Under the pieces are notes generated by a model, which was not told where the DNA came from, searched no databases, and saw only the letters and a program-made list of their open reading frames with translations. Below are positions 8,841-17,399 of a stretch of 64,000 bases of DNA, piece after piece. This stretch comes from Luminiphilus syltensis NOR5-1B (GTDB lineage: Bacteria; Pseudomonadota; Gammaproteobacteria; Pseudomonadales; Halieaceae): positions 29,649 to 93,648 of the forward strand of contig NZ_DS999411.1 in the NCBI RefSeq assembly GCF_000158175.1, in the 5' to 3' direction. The number at the start of each line of letters is the position of its first letter. The first letter of the stretch is position 1. The position numbers and the translations under genes are program-made.

Positions 8841-9172
8841 TCGGACACGAAGCCACGTCTGCAGCGCTACAACATTAGACCTTGTAAATATTTCTGTGTA
8901 ACTGCCGAGCTTAAACGTAGTCCTGTAAACGGTCTTAGAATTAGAGGGTTCTACCCCGATTTTAAGGACACTTCAAAAAAGTCCACCACACTGCGATCAG
9001 ATTCCCGGCAGAGTTCTCCGTTGATCAAGTGGCCAACTTCCATATTTACTCCAGATTTTCTTAGATGTGATAGTGAAGAACTGGGCTTGTCACGCCTAGT
9101 TAATACCCAGTACTTATCGGAGGAAACTGGAAAACTCCAGTTAACGGTGTCTCGGATTAAGGGAAGTGGACA
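8841..9172. other. Gene-poor scar, left part
   Basis: Lower-GC sequence with no credible gene. Minus-strand translation from 8951 continues in frame with the acyl-CoA synthetase fragment but no longer looks like that family. Around 8960-8990 the minus strand reads TGTGGTGGACTTTTTTGAAG and then TGTCC, which recalls an IS end. I cannot show a matching partner. Confidence 0.4.
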
Positions 9173-9304
9173 CTGGTGGACTATCGCCGTTTTATCAGGA
9201 TAGACCTCAGCAGAGCGGGCGAGGAAGCTCAATGGAGAGAGCGGTGCGTAGTTAGCTCTGTTCTGCTCAAGCTGCACTGAATAGATGTTATGGCTCTTCA
9301 TCAT
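9173..9304 (-). pseudogene. Acyl-CoA synthetase (AMP-binding), N-terminal fragment
   Basis: The first 44 codons read from ATG 9304 contain NRANYAPLSPLSFLARSAEV and YPDKTAIVH. These are the hallmark opening of short and medium-chain acyl-CoA synthetases of the AMP-binding superfamily. After VHQ the frame stays open to 8951 but loses all resemblance, and the P-loop, adenylate and lysine motifs are absent. A family member is about 540 residues, so more than 90 percent is missing. It was probably cut by the insertion-sequence activity whose relics lie beside it. Confidence 0.65.
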
Positions 9305-9326
9305 CGGCTCTCCCGCTTCCTACCAT

Positions 9327-9593
9327 TCATTGTGACGCCCTAGTTCTACCCCATTTCCATGGCGGGTTTAAAACGCCTGAAAACTTCAGGTCTTGTCTAG
9401 CCACTCTTCTTCGCATACGAGGATTATCGAACCGCTCGATCTAGTCAAATATATCGGCTCTACCGATATCCAACGTCCGATATTTTGTGTGGTGAGTGCG
9501 CTCCCGTTTCAGCACGCCAAAGAAGGTTTCGCGGGCCGGGTTGTCAACACAATAGCCAACGGCGCCCATTGAGCAAGCCGGGCTCTTCATCAT
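9327..9593 (-). pseudogene. IS3-family transposase OrfB, decayed C-terminal fragment
   Basis: Minus-strand translation from 9593 gives SMGAVGYCVDNPARETFFG, then VLKRERTHHTKYRTLDIGR and ADIFD, then TAG at 9443-9441, then IERFDNPRMRRRVARQD in the same frame to a TGA at 9327. This matches the end of the DDE integrase domain of IS3-type OrfB, where the usual form is SMSRKGNCWDNAVAESFF followed by a tyrosine codon at the stop position. The upstream catalytic domain is gone. It is a remnant without activity. Confidence 0.7.
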
Positions 9594-10365
9594 CAACAGG
9601 GTTTAGTGAATATCGGTGCATCCCCCCTTAAGTGGGGAGAGCCGGAGAGCCGAGGGATATATTCGAACAGCCTTGGGGGCGGCGTCGCAGGCTCCACCGT
9701 CCAAAACGCTCCTTTAGTCGCGTTTTGTCGAACCCGAGGGTTCTCATCCGTCTTTCTGCAAAGCATTAAAAAAGGGTCCCAACGGGACCCTTTTTTAATG
9801 CTGGCGGTGCAGGCAGTCCATAGCTAACGGGTCTCTGGTCGCATTTTACCTGTTCCAGCAAAATCTACAGGGAAATAGTTGTCATTACGTCATCCGCTTC
9901 TGGCTGCGGCGCCCCACACCACTGTTTTAAAAAGTAAATTTCTCGGTACTCTTTAAGTCCTGTTTTTTAACAGGGAAATTGCAGGGAATGCGTATAGGAG
10001 AGGTTGAATTTTATCCCTTAGCAAATAACAACTTTTAGTGCCCATATTGTTGATTAGCTTTCAGTATCGCTGGAAGCTAGCTGCCTATGCGACTAGACGT
10101 CGAGTGATTCTTATAATCGATATACACGATATCGAGCGTCAAAAGTGGCAAAAATTCAAAAACCATTGGAACCCCCAAAGCATCTTGAATTCAGATTGCA
10201 ATCCCCAAAAACGGGTCCAAAATCAACTCGCTAATGAAAAGCTTTATTGACACTGCGTACCCTTCGTAACAATCGAGTCCCTCTACTCATAACCCGAATG
10301 ACAATCGGTCCGATGTGTGCTATCAACCATTTCAAGGAGTTCACAAAAACCACATAGGTCAAATT
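9594..10365. other. Non-coding stretch with structured segment and no credible gene
   Basis: Between the transposase relic and the LuxR gene I see no protein gene with family signal. From 9630 to 9760 the sequence is GC-rich with an inverted repeat (CAAAACGC at 9702-9709 and GCGTTTTG at 9720-9727) and two tRNA-like TTCGAA / GTCGAA boxes that do not complete a cloverleaf. A strong hairpin follows at 9763. From about 9840 to 10300 the DNA is AT-rich and featureless, with short unsupported frames only. Confidence 0.5.
9763..9801. terminator. Perfect 18-bp inverted repeat, bidirectional terminator-like hairpin
   Basis: The arm GCATTAAAAAAGGGTCCC at 9763-9780 and its exact complement at 9784-9801 flank the loop AAC. 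On either strand the GC-rich core is preceded by a run of A and followed by a run of T, as expected of a bidirectional intrinsic terminator. No complete gene ends close to it today, so it probably terminated a lost gene or belongs to a small repeated element. Confidence 0.75.
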
Positions 10366-11085
10366 ATGATCGAGCCCAATTATGTGACGCAATACACTCA
10401 GAAGACGTTGGGTTTGTGCGAACGTTTAGTTGCCACCAGTGCCAGCTGTTTTTATTTTGTGAATAATGAACGTGGTCCTTTTGGGCATTCGCTTCGCAAT
10501 ATGTTGGAAGAAACACTCCCGGCATATACTCAGGAATTCGAGCATATTGACCCATTCCATCCCAAAAACTTTGCGCAGACAGATAAACTAATCGTCACCG
10601 GTGAGGATGTTCATCGGCACTGGGATCCATCCGATGACTCCTACTTCCGCGAGTTCATGATCCCCCAGGGCGTTCACTACGAGATGGAGGTATTCCTGCG
10701 AGACGGCAGCCAGATTGTTGCCGGGATTTCGTTGCTAAGATCTAAAGACATCGGTCCTTTTTCTTCCGAAGACCGCTGTCGTCTCGAATCTGTTCACGAC
10801 TATATTCAGTACGCGCTCAACAGCCATATTCTGCCGAAAAAAGATAGTGAAACCGATTTACTCGTCCGGCAATATAACCTCTCACCGCGACAAATTGAGG
10901 TCGTTCGGCTATTGCGCGAGGGTGCCAGTAACAAAAAACTTAGCGCTCACCTGGGCATTTCGTTACCCACCGTGAAAACACATATCTCGCAAATCTTTGA
11001 GAAAGTCGGCGTGAGATCCAGAACAGACTTACTGTCGAAGTTGTATTTGGGTAAACATGAAGTCCTGGAGCACATCACGCTTTAG
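10366..11085 (+). CDS. LuxR-family transcriptional regulator
   Basis: A regulator of about 239 residues. The C-terminus is a clear LuxR/NarL helix-turn-helix: LSPRQIEVVRLLREGASNKK, then LGISLPTVKTHISQIFEKVG. The N-terminal 150 residues form a sensor-like domain with DPFHP and YEMEVFLRDGSQIVAGISLL, of the GAF-like kind found in many proteobacterial LuxR proteins; I do not see the conserved residues of acyl-homoserine lactone binders. ATG 10366 is preferred (AGG upstream), but an in-frame ATG at 10315 is possible. It ends 13 bases from the stop of the convergent SDR gene and is the only regulator beside the six-gene operon at 11.1-19.9 kb. It may sense the substrate of that operon. Confidence 0.8.
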   Translation: MIEPNYVTQYTQKTLGLCERLVATSASCFYFVNNERGPFGHSLRNMLEETLPAYTQEFEHIDPFHPKNFAQTDKLIVTGEDVHRHWDPSDDSYFREFMIPQGVHYEMEVFLRDGSQIVAGISLLRSKDIGPFSSEDRCRLESVHDYIQYALNSHILPKKDSETDLLVRQYNLSPRQIEVVRLLREGASNKKLSAHLGISLPTVKTHISQIFEKVGVRSRTDLLSKLYLGKHEVLEHITL

Positions 11086-11098
11086 AATCCAAACGAAC

Positions 11099-11872
11099 CT
11101 ACCAGAGCAAAGCCTCTGGGTTTTCTGGTAGCAATGCCCCACCGTCTACCACTATTGTCTGACCAGTAACGAAACCAGCGTCCCTACTGGCCAAATACAT
11201 CATCGCAGCGGCAATTTCGCGAGGCTCTCCAAGGCGTTTAAGAGGTATATTGGCACGCATTCGTTCACTGTTCGCCTCATCCCCCAAATTCGCCATTGCG
11301 GGGGTGTGTATCAGACCAGGCTCAACACCGTTTACCGTCACGCCATATTTGGCGAATTCTAATGCGGCCGATCGAATAAAACCGTTTAACCCAGCCTTTG
11401 AAGCCGCGTAATGGGTCAACCCAGGCATCGCCACCCTTGGCCCTGTGACAGATGAAGTAAACAACAGTCTGCCATGTTCAGACTTTCGTAACCAAGGTAT
11501 CGCCGCCTGTGCAAGCCAAAAGGCCGTTTTCAGATTCACGGAAAGCGTGAGTTCCAAGTCAGCGTCTCCCAACTCTTCAATACCAACGAAGGGAAAAACC
11601 CCTGCGTTGTGAACAAGCACATCCAGCCCACCGTATTTATCAACCGCTGCCTTAACGCACTTCTGTGCCGCTTCACGCGTCTGTAGGTCGCCCTGATGGA
11701 AACAACCTTCTCCACCAGCGGCCCTTATAAGACTAACCGTTTCCTCACCAGTAGAAGCCGTTCTGCTAACAGTAAAAACCTGCGCACCTTTAAGGGCGAA
11801 TCCCTCCGCGATAGCTCGCCCGATTCCCTGCCCACTACCAGTAACTAGTACTACTCTACCTGAAAACTCCAT
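11099..11872 (-). CDS. Short-chain dehydrogenase/reductase (SDR)
   Basis: A 257-residue classical SDR that oxidises an alcohol or reduces a ketone with NAD(P). The cofactor motif TGSGQGIG is at residues 11-18, NAG at 89-91, the catalytic serine near 141, and YAASK has Tyr155 and Lys159. The C-terminal GQTIVVDGG is typical. GGAGTG precedes the ATG. It is the last gene of the minus-strand operon, 26 bases after the TonB receptor gene. In that context it may act on a carbonyl compound produced by the aminotransferase. The substrate cannot be assigned. Confidence 0.85.
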   Translation of the reverse strand: MEFSGRVVLVTGSGQGIGRAIAEGFALKGAQVFTVSRTASTGEETVSLIRAAGGEGCFHQGDLQTREAAQKCVKAAVDKYGGLDVLVHNAGVFPFVGIEELGDADLELTLSVNLKTAFWLAQAAIPWLRKSEHGRLLFTSSVTGPRVAMPGLTHYAASKAGLNGFIRSAALEFAKYGVTVNGVEPGLIHTPAMANLGDEANSERMRANIPLKRLGEPREIAAAMMYLASRDAGFVTGQTIVVDGGALLPENPEALLW

Positions 11873-11898
11873 TTCTGATCACTCCATCCCTGGCCGTG

Positions 11899-14268
11899 CT
11901 AAAAGCTATAGTCCACGTAGGCACCATACTCACGTCTAGGGCCGAGATAACCCTCCGAGTAACCCAAGGCGCCCAGATCGGAATCACCGGCCTGAATGTA
12001 GTACTCATCAGTGAGATTCTTCCCATAAACACCCACGACCCAATTGCCATCTTTGTCTTCTAAAGCAGCAACTGCATCAAAGATAGTGAAGGCCTCCTGC
12101 GCAATTTCCGGAGCGTTTTCGGCATCATTAAAGTAGTCGTCGCGATAGGCCGCATCTACCCTCAAACGCAGATTACCGAGCTCCCCAAGATTAAACACAT
12201 ACTGTGCACCCAACGCCGTGGTCCACTCGGGTGTTTTGGGAAAGCTGGTGTCAGTGGTGATCGTCGCGCCCGGATCGAGATCTTTGTACTCAGCATCCGT
12301 GTAACCAGTCGCAAGGTTTACTTGGAGCGAAGGCGTTGGCACCCATGTCGCCTCTAGTTCGAACCCCTGTATTTCCGCCTCGGCAGCATTCTCAGTGATA
12401 AAGGTAAAATTACCCTGTGGTGTCGCGGTGAGAATAGTTAGCTGGATATCTTCGTAGTCGTTGAAATATATTGCTCCATTAAAACGCAATGTGTTCTGTA
12501 ACAGCTCGCTCTTGAAACCCAATTCGTAGGCAGTCACTTCCTCAGGATCAAAAGCCTGCACTGCAAACCCATCGAGAGGCCTACCATTAAAACCTCCACT
12601 CTTAAAACCCGTTGCCACTGACGCGTACAGCAGTGCGTTATCTGAAACGCGATACTGCATGCCAACGCGATAATTCACATCATCCCAACTCTCATCGACC
12701 GTAGCAGGACCAGCGACAAAACTCCCTGCATTATTTCTAATGTGCTCTACGATAAACTCCTTCTCATCCTTGGTATATCTGAGCCCCAGTGAAAGTGAAA
12801 CATCTTCGTTAACGTGATAATCGGCCTGCCCAAAAACAGCATAACTCTCATTATTTACTTCGTTGTAAGCGTCAATATCGATATCAAGGCCATCATTGAC
12901 AGGGTTTCCAGTGCCGCCTGGCACTCCCGGCGTCGGCGGAGCGCCGAAATTACCCACAGCCAAGTTATCGAGTGAGGTCGGTAAAGACTCCAAAGCATCG
13001 TATAGACCCACTGCAATTCTTACTTCATTGAAGTCAATTGCATTTTCATCAAAGTAGTACGCCCCCACCATCCAATCGAGTGCACTGTTGAAGGAGCTAC
13101 CTGACAGCTGAAACTCTTGACTCACCTGATCCTGCTCTTGCGTTTGTAGGGTCTCCACATACTGAAGGGGTGACCCATCGGCATCTCTTCCAAAAAGCGC
13201 GTCAAGCTCACGATAACCTGTTATTGATTTAAACAAAATTGTGTCAGATAAATTCCACTCGGCAACAGCGGCAATGCCAAGCACTTCAACTTGGCTGACC
13301 GCGGGCCCAGTTCCATTAGACCTGTATCGATCTTCTGAGACCCAGGAGCTGTCGTAAGAAAGCCCTTGTGGAGCAGCGACAAAAGCATTGTAGAGAGACG
13401 CGAGATCAGCCTGTCCATTGATTTCAGGTGTAAAGATTGCCGCTCCGCTCTCATCCACGTCTGTGTAATCCGCAGACAGAAAGAGATTAAAATCCTCTGA
13501 TGGCGCCCAGTCCAGGGCTCCGCGGAATATGAGTTTGTCCTCGTTGCCGAGTTCACGATTTGTTGGAGCTTGCTCTCCATAACCATCAATATTTTTTGAA
13601 GAAAACGATATTCGCCCATTCAGTTCATCATCGATCATGGGTATGTCGAGAAAACCTTGGATGTCTCGGCGGTTTCTGTTTCCACCGCGCAATCTCACGG
13701 AGCCTCCAAGCTCACCTGTTGGCCTGCCAGAGGTCACGTTTATGGCTCCGCCAATTGTATTCCTTCCAAATAGCGTACCCTGCGGCCCCCTCAGGACTTC
13801 TACGCGTTCTACGTCTAGAAGGTCTAATACACCGCCGACGGATCTTGCGATGTACACACCGTCCAGATACATACCAACGCCTGGATCGGTCGTAATTAGA
13901 AAATCAGTTTGTCCGACGCCCCTTATAAATATCGTCGACGAACTTCCACTGCCTCCAATGGCGGATGCCGAATCAAGCTGCACATTGGGAGAGAATTTGG
14001 CTAGATCCCTAATGTCGCCAACCACCATATTATCGATATCTTCTCTACCGTATGCGCTCATAGCAATAGGGATGTCCTGCATCGACTCCTCACGTCGTCG
14101 CGCGGTAACCGTCACCTCCTCCAGCGCGAATCCGCTCGATGCTCGAACATCAGAATCGCCGGACTGCGACAAGGCTTGAGGAACCAGAAGAAAAGCCTGA
14201 AGCGAGAAGCCGATACCGGCTAGACTGAGAAAGTGAAAATGATTTAATCTATTTTTTGTAGGACTCAC
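11899..14268 (-). CDS. TonB-dependent outer-membrane receptor
   Basis: A 789-residue outer-membrane receptor. A signal peptide is followed by a TonB-box-like stretch (FALEEVTVTARRREESMQDI), the plug domain with IRDLAKFSPNVQLD, IFIRGVGQTD and VEVLRGPQGTLFGRNTIGGA, and a beta-barrel ending in aromatic F (YGAYVDYSF). The VTARRREE type is common in marine and sphingomonad-like bacteria for organic substrates rather than siderophores. It lies between the methyltransferase gene (88-base gap) and the SDR gene (26-base gap), so it probably imports the molecule processed by the operon. No inner-membrane transporter is encoded with it. Confidence 0.9.
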   Translation of the reverse strand: MSPTKNRLNHFHFLSLAGIGFSLQAFLLVPQALSQSGDSDVRASSGFALEEVTVTARRREESMQDIPIAMSAYGREDIDNMVVGDIRDLAKFSPNVQLDSASAIGGSGSSSTIFIRGVGQTDFLITTDPGVGMYLDGVYIARSVGGVLDLLDVERVEVLRGPQGTLFGRNTIGGAINVTSGRPTGELGGSVRLRGGNRNRRDIQGFLDIPMIDDELNGRISFSSKNIDGYGEQAPTNRELGNEDKLIFRGALDWAPSEDFNLFLSADYTDVDESGAAIFTPEINGQADLASLYNAFVAAPQGLSYDSSWVSEDRYRSNGTGPAVSQVEVLGIAAVAEWNLSDTILFKSITGYRELDALFGRDADGSPLQYVETLQTQEQDQVSQEFQLSGSSFNSALDWMVGAYYFDENAIDFNEVRIAVGLYDALESLPTSLDNLAVGNFGAPPTPGVPGGTGNPVNDGLDIDIDAYNEVNNESYAVFGQADYHVNEDVSLSLGLRYTKDEKEFIVEHIRNNAGSFVAGPATVDESWDDVNYRVGMQYRVSDNALLYASVATGFKSGGFNGRPLDGFAVQAFDPEEVTAYELGFKSELLQNTLRFNGAIYFNDYEDIQLTILTATPQGNFTFITENAAEAEIQGFELEATWVPTPSLQVNLATGYTDAEYKDLDPGATITTDTSFPKTPEWTTALGAQYVFNLGELGNLRLRVDAAYRDDYFNDAENAPEIAQEAFTIFDAVAALEDKDGNWVVGVYGKNLTDEYYIQAGDSDLGALGYSEGYLGPRREYGAYVDYSF

Positions 14269-14334
14269 GAGACCCGCTCCTTTTTTATCAAGTGAAGTCC
14301 AAGTTTAGAGAGCCTTGAGAAGCCTTCAATCGTC

Positions 14335-14345
14335 CAAAAGTATGA
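14335..14345. promoter_or_regulatory. Short motif shared with the operon's upstream region
   Basis: CAAAAGTATGA in the 88-base gap before the TonB receptor gene is identical to 19990-20000, the region upstream of the first gene of the same operon. It may be an internal regulatory site or chance identity. Confidence 0.3.
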
Positions 14346-14356
14346 GCGCTTTGCTA

Positions 14357-15646
14357 CTAGGCACCATAAGGGATGTAATCGATCATAAATTCAAGAAAAT
14401 ATTTCTCTGAAGACGTTAACTCCCGTGTCCCATTCGTCATTGCCCAAAGCTCTTTAGCGTTGTTAATCCCCCTATTTTGGTGTGGCTGACAAGTTTCAGC
14501 TGTTGGCCTTTGACCGGAAAGAAACACGCGAATAAATTCCTGTTGGACGGGAGTTAACCGAACCCCCTGTCCTGCGCCACATATTGCCAGCGGGCGTGAG
14601 CTTTTCTCGTCCGAAAGCGGCGAATCAAGAATGGCTTTGTTGTAACGAGCAAGGCGACTAACGAGGGATACTGGCACGGTGACATCGTAAATATAGACAC
14701 CAGCCGCGGGATCTTTATTGACTGCAGCGCTTCCCCAATGTTTTTCATTTTTGAAAAACACCGGCTCGCTCCCCGGATAACACTCTGCATAATAGGAATA
14801 CGTTGCGGTTTCGAGTTCTAACAGCTTATTGATGTTGCCTTTTCCGAAAATTTCACGGCAGTAGCCAGACTGAAAATTAGTGTCCTCATGTCGAATGCGA
14901 GAAAAGAGGTTATTAGCCATCATGATCTCCCCCAACTCCCGTGAGACGATGGGACTCCAATCATCATTGAGAAATTCGTGAAGAAGGTAATTCGGGGAGC
15001 GCTGCATAAAATAAAAAAGGAGCGACTGCGCTTCATCTTTATCCAGATTCGGCCACGACCCCTTGCCCGCGAGCTCCAAGCAATCGTCAAGTGCTGTACG
15101 AAGGCGCTGTAATGACCCACCAGGGGCTGCATCAAATGCCTGGTATAACGTTTCGCGAAAAGCGATTAACCTGGGATCAATTTTAGGAGTCAGGTAGCTT
15201 AAATACACCAACGCATCTGGCTTGAGCGATTCACAAACGAAAGAGAATGCGGCAGCTCTGACGTCATCGGAAATCCAACTCAACAACCCTTGTGCAGATA
15301 CGAAATCAAACTCGCCCAGTTCTCCTGGCTCAAGCGACAGTAGGTCGCGATTCAAGACAACTGAGTTCTCCAATCCCGCCATTGTGTTGAAGCGCCTAAT
15401 GGAATCGGTGTGCGCAGGATTAAGATCCACTTGCACGATCTCAGCCATTGGGTAAAGGGCGGCAACCAGACTGCTGGTAACTCCGAAACCACAGCCCAAA
15501 TCGAGATAGCGGAAATTTTCTTGGGGCCTGATGGGGCGCCCAAAAACGTTCTTTAAGATTCCCTCCGGCATGATCTCGGGATAATACCCATAGGTATAGG
15601 GCTCATCCGAGACATAGCCATGTGTCTTACCCGACGAAAAATCCAA
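14357..15646 (-). CDS. Class I SAM-dependent methyltransferase with regulatory domain
   Basis: A 429-residue protein. Motif I, YLDLGCGFG, is at residues 47-55, and the acidic cofactor residue follows in EIVQVDLNPAH. FDFVSAQGLLSWI corresponds to motif IV. The length and the helical C-terminal half resemble methyltransferases that carry a methyltransferase regulatory domain (PF10119 type), with the central segment NYLLHEFLNDDWSPI typical of them. The substrate is unknown. The gene sits 9 bases after the amidohydrolase gene and before the TonB receptor gene, an unusual pairing suggesting that the imported molecule or its product is methylated. Confidence 0.75.
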   Translation of the reverse strand: MDFSSGKTHGYVSDEPYTYGYYPEIMPEGILKNVFGRPIRPQENFRYLDLGCGFGVTSSLVAALYPMAEIVQVDLNPAHTDSIRRFNTMAGLENSVVLNRDLLSLEPGELGEFDFVSAQGLLSWISDDVRAAAFSFVCESLKPDALVYLSYLTPKIDPRLIAFRETLYQAFDAAPGGSLQRLRTALDDCLELAGKGSWPNLDKDEAQSLLFYFMQRSPNYLLHEFLNDDWSPIVSRELGEIMMANNLFSRIRHEDTNFQSGYCREIFGKGNINKLLELETATYSYYAECYPGSEPVFFKNEKHWGSAAVNKDPAAGVYIYDVTVPVSLVSRLARYNKAILDSPLSDEKSSRPLAICGAGQGVRLTPVQQEFIRVFLSGQRPTAETCQPHQNRGINNAKELWAMTNGTRELTSSEKYFLEFMIDYIPYGA

Positions 15647-15655
15647 CCTGATTGA

Positions 15656-17389
15656 CTACAGCTGCCCCCACTTCGTCAAAGCCGAGGTCTCGTAAACGGA
15701 TTTACCACCGACCACCGTTTTTAAAACCTGGGTGCCTTCAAGATCCTCATTGGAAGTGGTTAATGGATTACGATCAACCACCACCATATCTGCAAAACAC
15801 CCGTTCGCAAGAGAGCCAATGCCTTCCCATTGCATTATTTTTGCCGGAGCCGTGGTCCATGTTGCCAATGACTCCTGTCTGTTCAATTTGTGATCGGCAG
15901 TGTCATTACGGTATCCGCTGGCAGCAAATTCATGCGTTTCAGCTAGCGCGATATGATGGAAAATGTTTTTGGGGCCCCAGTCGCTACCGCACGCCACGTT
16001 CGCGCCGGAGTCGACCATTCTCTTTAATGGGACCAAATCGCGCCATGAACTTTCACCAATGCGTTCACCGTACATGTCCCCTTTTCCCCAAACAAAGCTC
16101 ACGCTGGTGGTTATATCCATATTCAGGCGAGCGAGCTTCTCGCAATGGGACTCTGTTATCAGAATATTGTGTTGCGATATCCAATTGCGTGACGGTATGT
16201 CGTAATCCCCTTCAAACGATGAAAGTGAATCAAAGAAGTCATCCTGATCTCGATATCCTCCTTGCACCATATTCAGCCGTAAGTCATTCTTCAGGCAATA
16301 GTCAATGACCAACTCCTCAATCTCCTTGGTCACAAATGTCTTACCGCGAGTGAGATGTCCATCGGGATTTTTCATCTCATCATGGATTCGCAGGAAGCCC
16401 GGCCAGCATGGTCCGCCCCGAGCTAGGGTTGCACCGCGATGACGAAAGAAATCATCATCCGTGCTCTGCAGCGCTGCGGCGGTCGCCAATCGCTCAATGA
16501 CCTCTTCATTCGTCGGCTGCCAGTGCGGATCGAAGAGACCATTTACAATCTCCATCGCGGTTAACACCCGCATTGTGGATTTTCCGCTGTCTCTTACCTT
16601 CTTGTAGGCGAGTATGTGCTCAGGGTCCATACCGTGAGCCTCATAGCAAGACGTGACACCTAGTTTCGCCGCCAGTCTCTGTCCTTCTAACGCACCAAGT
16701 TCCCATAACTGATTAGGCGGTGGCGGAAGTTTTGACAAGATCTGTAGCCAAAAAGGATCTTCTGTGTAGTAATTGACAACCGGGCCTCGCAAAACCCCAG
16801 TTGGTACGCCGCTGTCATCCTTTTCAATCCGCACTGAGCACACCTGGTCAGGTGTTATGGAAGATATCCCGGCTTCTCGTAAGCCAAGCGAGTTAAAAGA
16901 TACAATATTCGGAGTTCTCGGCGCCCATGCCTGAATTAAAACCGGGTGTCGGGTAGTTGCTCGGTCCAGTACTTTCCGATCAGGCATTCGACGCTCTTTT
17001 AGGTCCTTGTACCACCGTCGGATAAAATAATGGGGTTCTCCGACGGGCGTAGTAATAATCCACTGCCCTTCTGGTGTCTCTTGCGCTTTTTTTGCAATTC
17101 GCGCCACAATGTCATCGTGATCCGTGGCATCTAATATGTTGACACATGCAACCTCGAAAGCGGCGAAATGCAAAAAATGAGGGTGACTGTCGACAATACC
17201 TGGCATGAGGGTCGCGCCCTCCAGGTCATAACGGCGGGCACCACCACCCGCGAGGCTATTCATATCTCGCGCGGAACCCGAAGCGAGCACACGCCCATCC
17301 TCCACGACAACCGCCTCAGCCGCACCCTCGGAGCCATCCTGAAGGATAATGTCGCCACCACTTATTACCGTTTTGCCCGTCGCTTCCAT
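15656..17389 (-). CDS. YtcJ-like amidohydrolase (amidohydrolase family 3)
   Basis: A 577-residue cytoplasmic metal-dependent hydrolase of the YtcJ type. It has the N-terminal beta-sandwich (VVVEDGRVLASG), LMPGIVDSHPHF with the HxH metal ligands, the central HNILITESHCEKLARL, CGSDWGPKN with the metal or catalytic aspartate, and the terminal sandwich part GCFADMVVVDRNPLT. Relatives hydrolyse amide, carbamate or formamide bonds in small molecules. There is no signal peptide. AGGAGAT lies 6 bases before the ATG. It follows the deacetylase-like gene by 10 bases, so two different amide hydrolases are made from one operon, along with an aminotransferase that could use the freed amine. Confidence 0.85.
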   Translation of the reverse strand: MEATGKTVISGGDIILQDGSEGAAEAVVVEDGRVLASGSARDMNSLAGGGARRYDLEGATLMPGIVDSHPHFLHFAAFEVACVNILDATDHDDIVARIAKKAQETPEGQWIITTPVGEPHYFIRRWYKDLKERRMPDRKVLDRATTRHPVLIQAWAPRTPNIVSFNSLGLREAGISSITPDQVCSVRIEKDDSGVPTGVLRGPVVNYYTEDPFWLQILSKLPPPPNQLWELGALEGQRLAAKLGVTSCYEAHGMDPEHILAYKKVRDSGKSTMRVLTAMEIVNGLFDPHWQPTNEEVIERLATAAALQSTDDDFFRHRGATLARGGPCWPGFLRIHDEMKNPDGHLTRGKTFVTKEIEELVIDYCLKNDLRLNMVQGGYRDQDDFFDSLSSFEGDYDIPSRNWISQHNILITESHCEKLARLNMDITTSVSFVWGKGDMYGERIGESSWRDLVPLKRMVDSGANVACGSDWGPKNIFHHIALAETHEFAASGYRNDTADHKLNRQESLATWTTAPAKIMQWEGIGSLANGCFADMVVVDRNPLTTSNEDLEGTQVLKTVVGGKSVYETSALTKWGQL

Positions 17390-17399
17390 AGATATCTCC

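Noticed and set aside
9630..9760. Possible tRNA or tmRNA gene
   Set aside because: TTCGAA boxes and GC-rich stems occur, but no acceptor stem, anticodon arm or proper spacing can be assembled.
10366..11085. LuxR protein as an acyl-homoserine lactone receptor
   Set aside because: I do not see the conserved tryptophan, tyrosine and aspartate pattern of autoinducer domains, and no LuxI-type synthase is nearby.
15652..16308. A 218-codon plus-strand frame inside the YtcJ-like gene
   Set aside because: It is antisense to a gene with full family motifs and has an unnatural composition.
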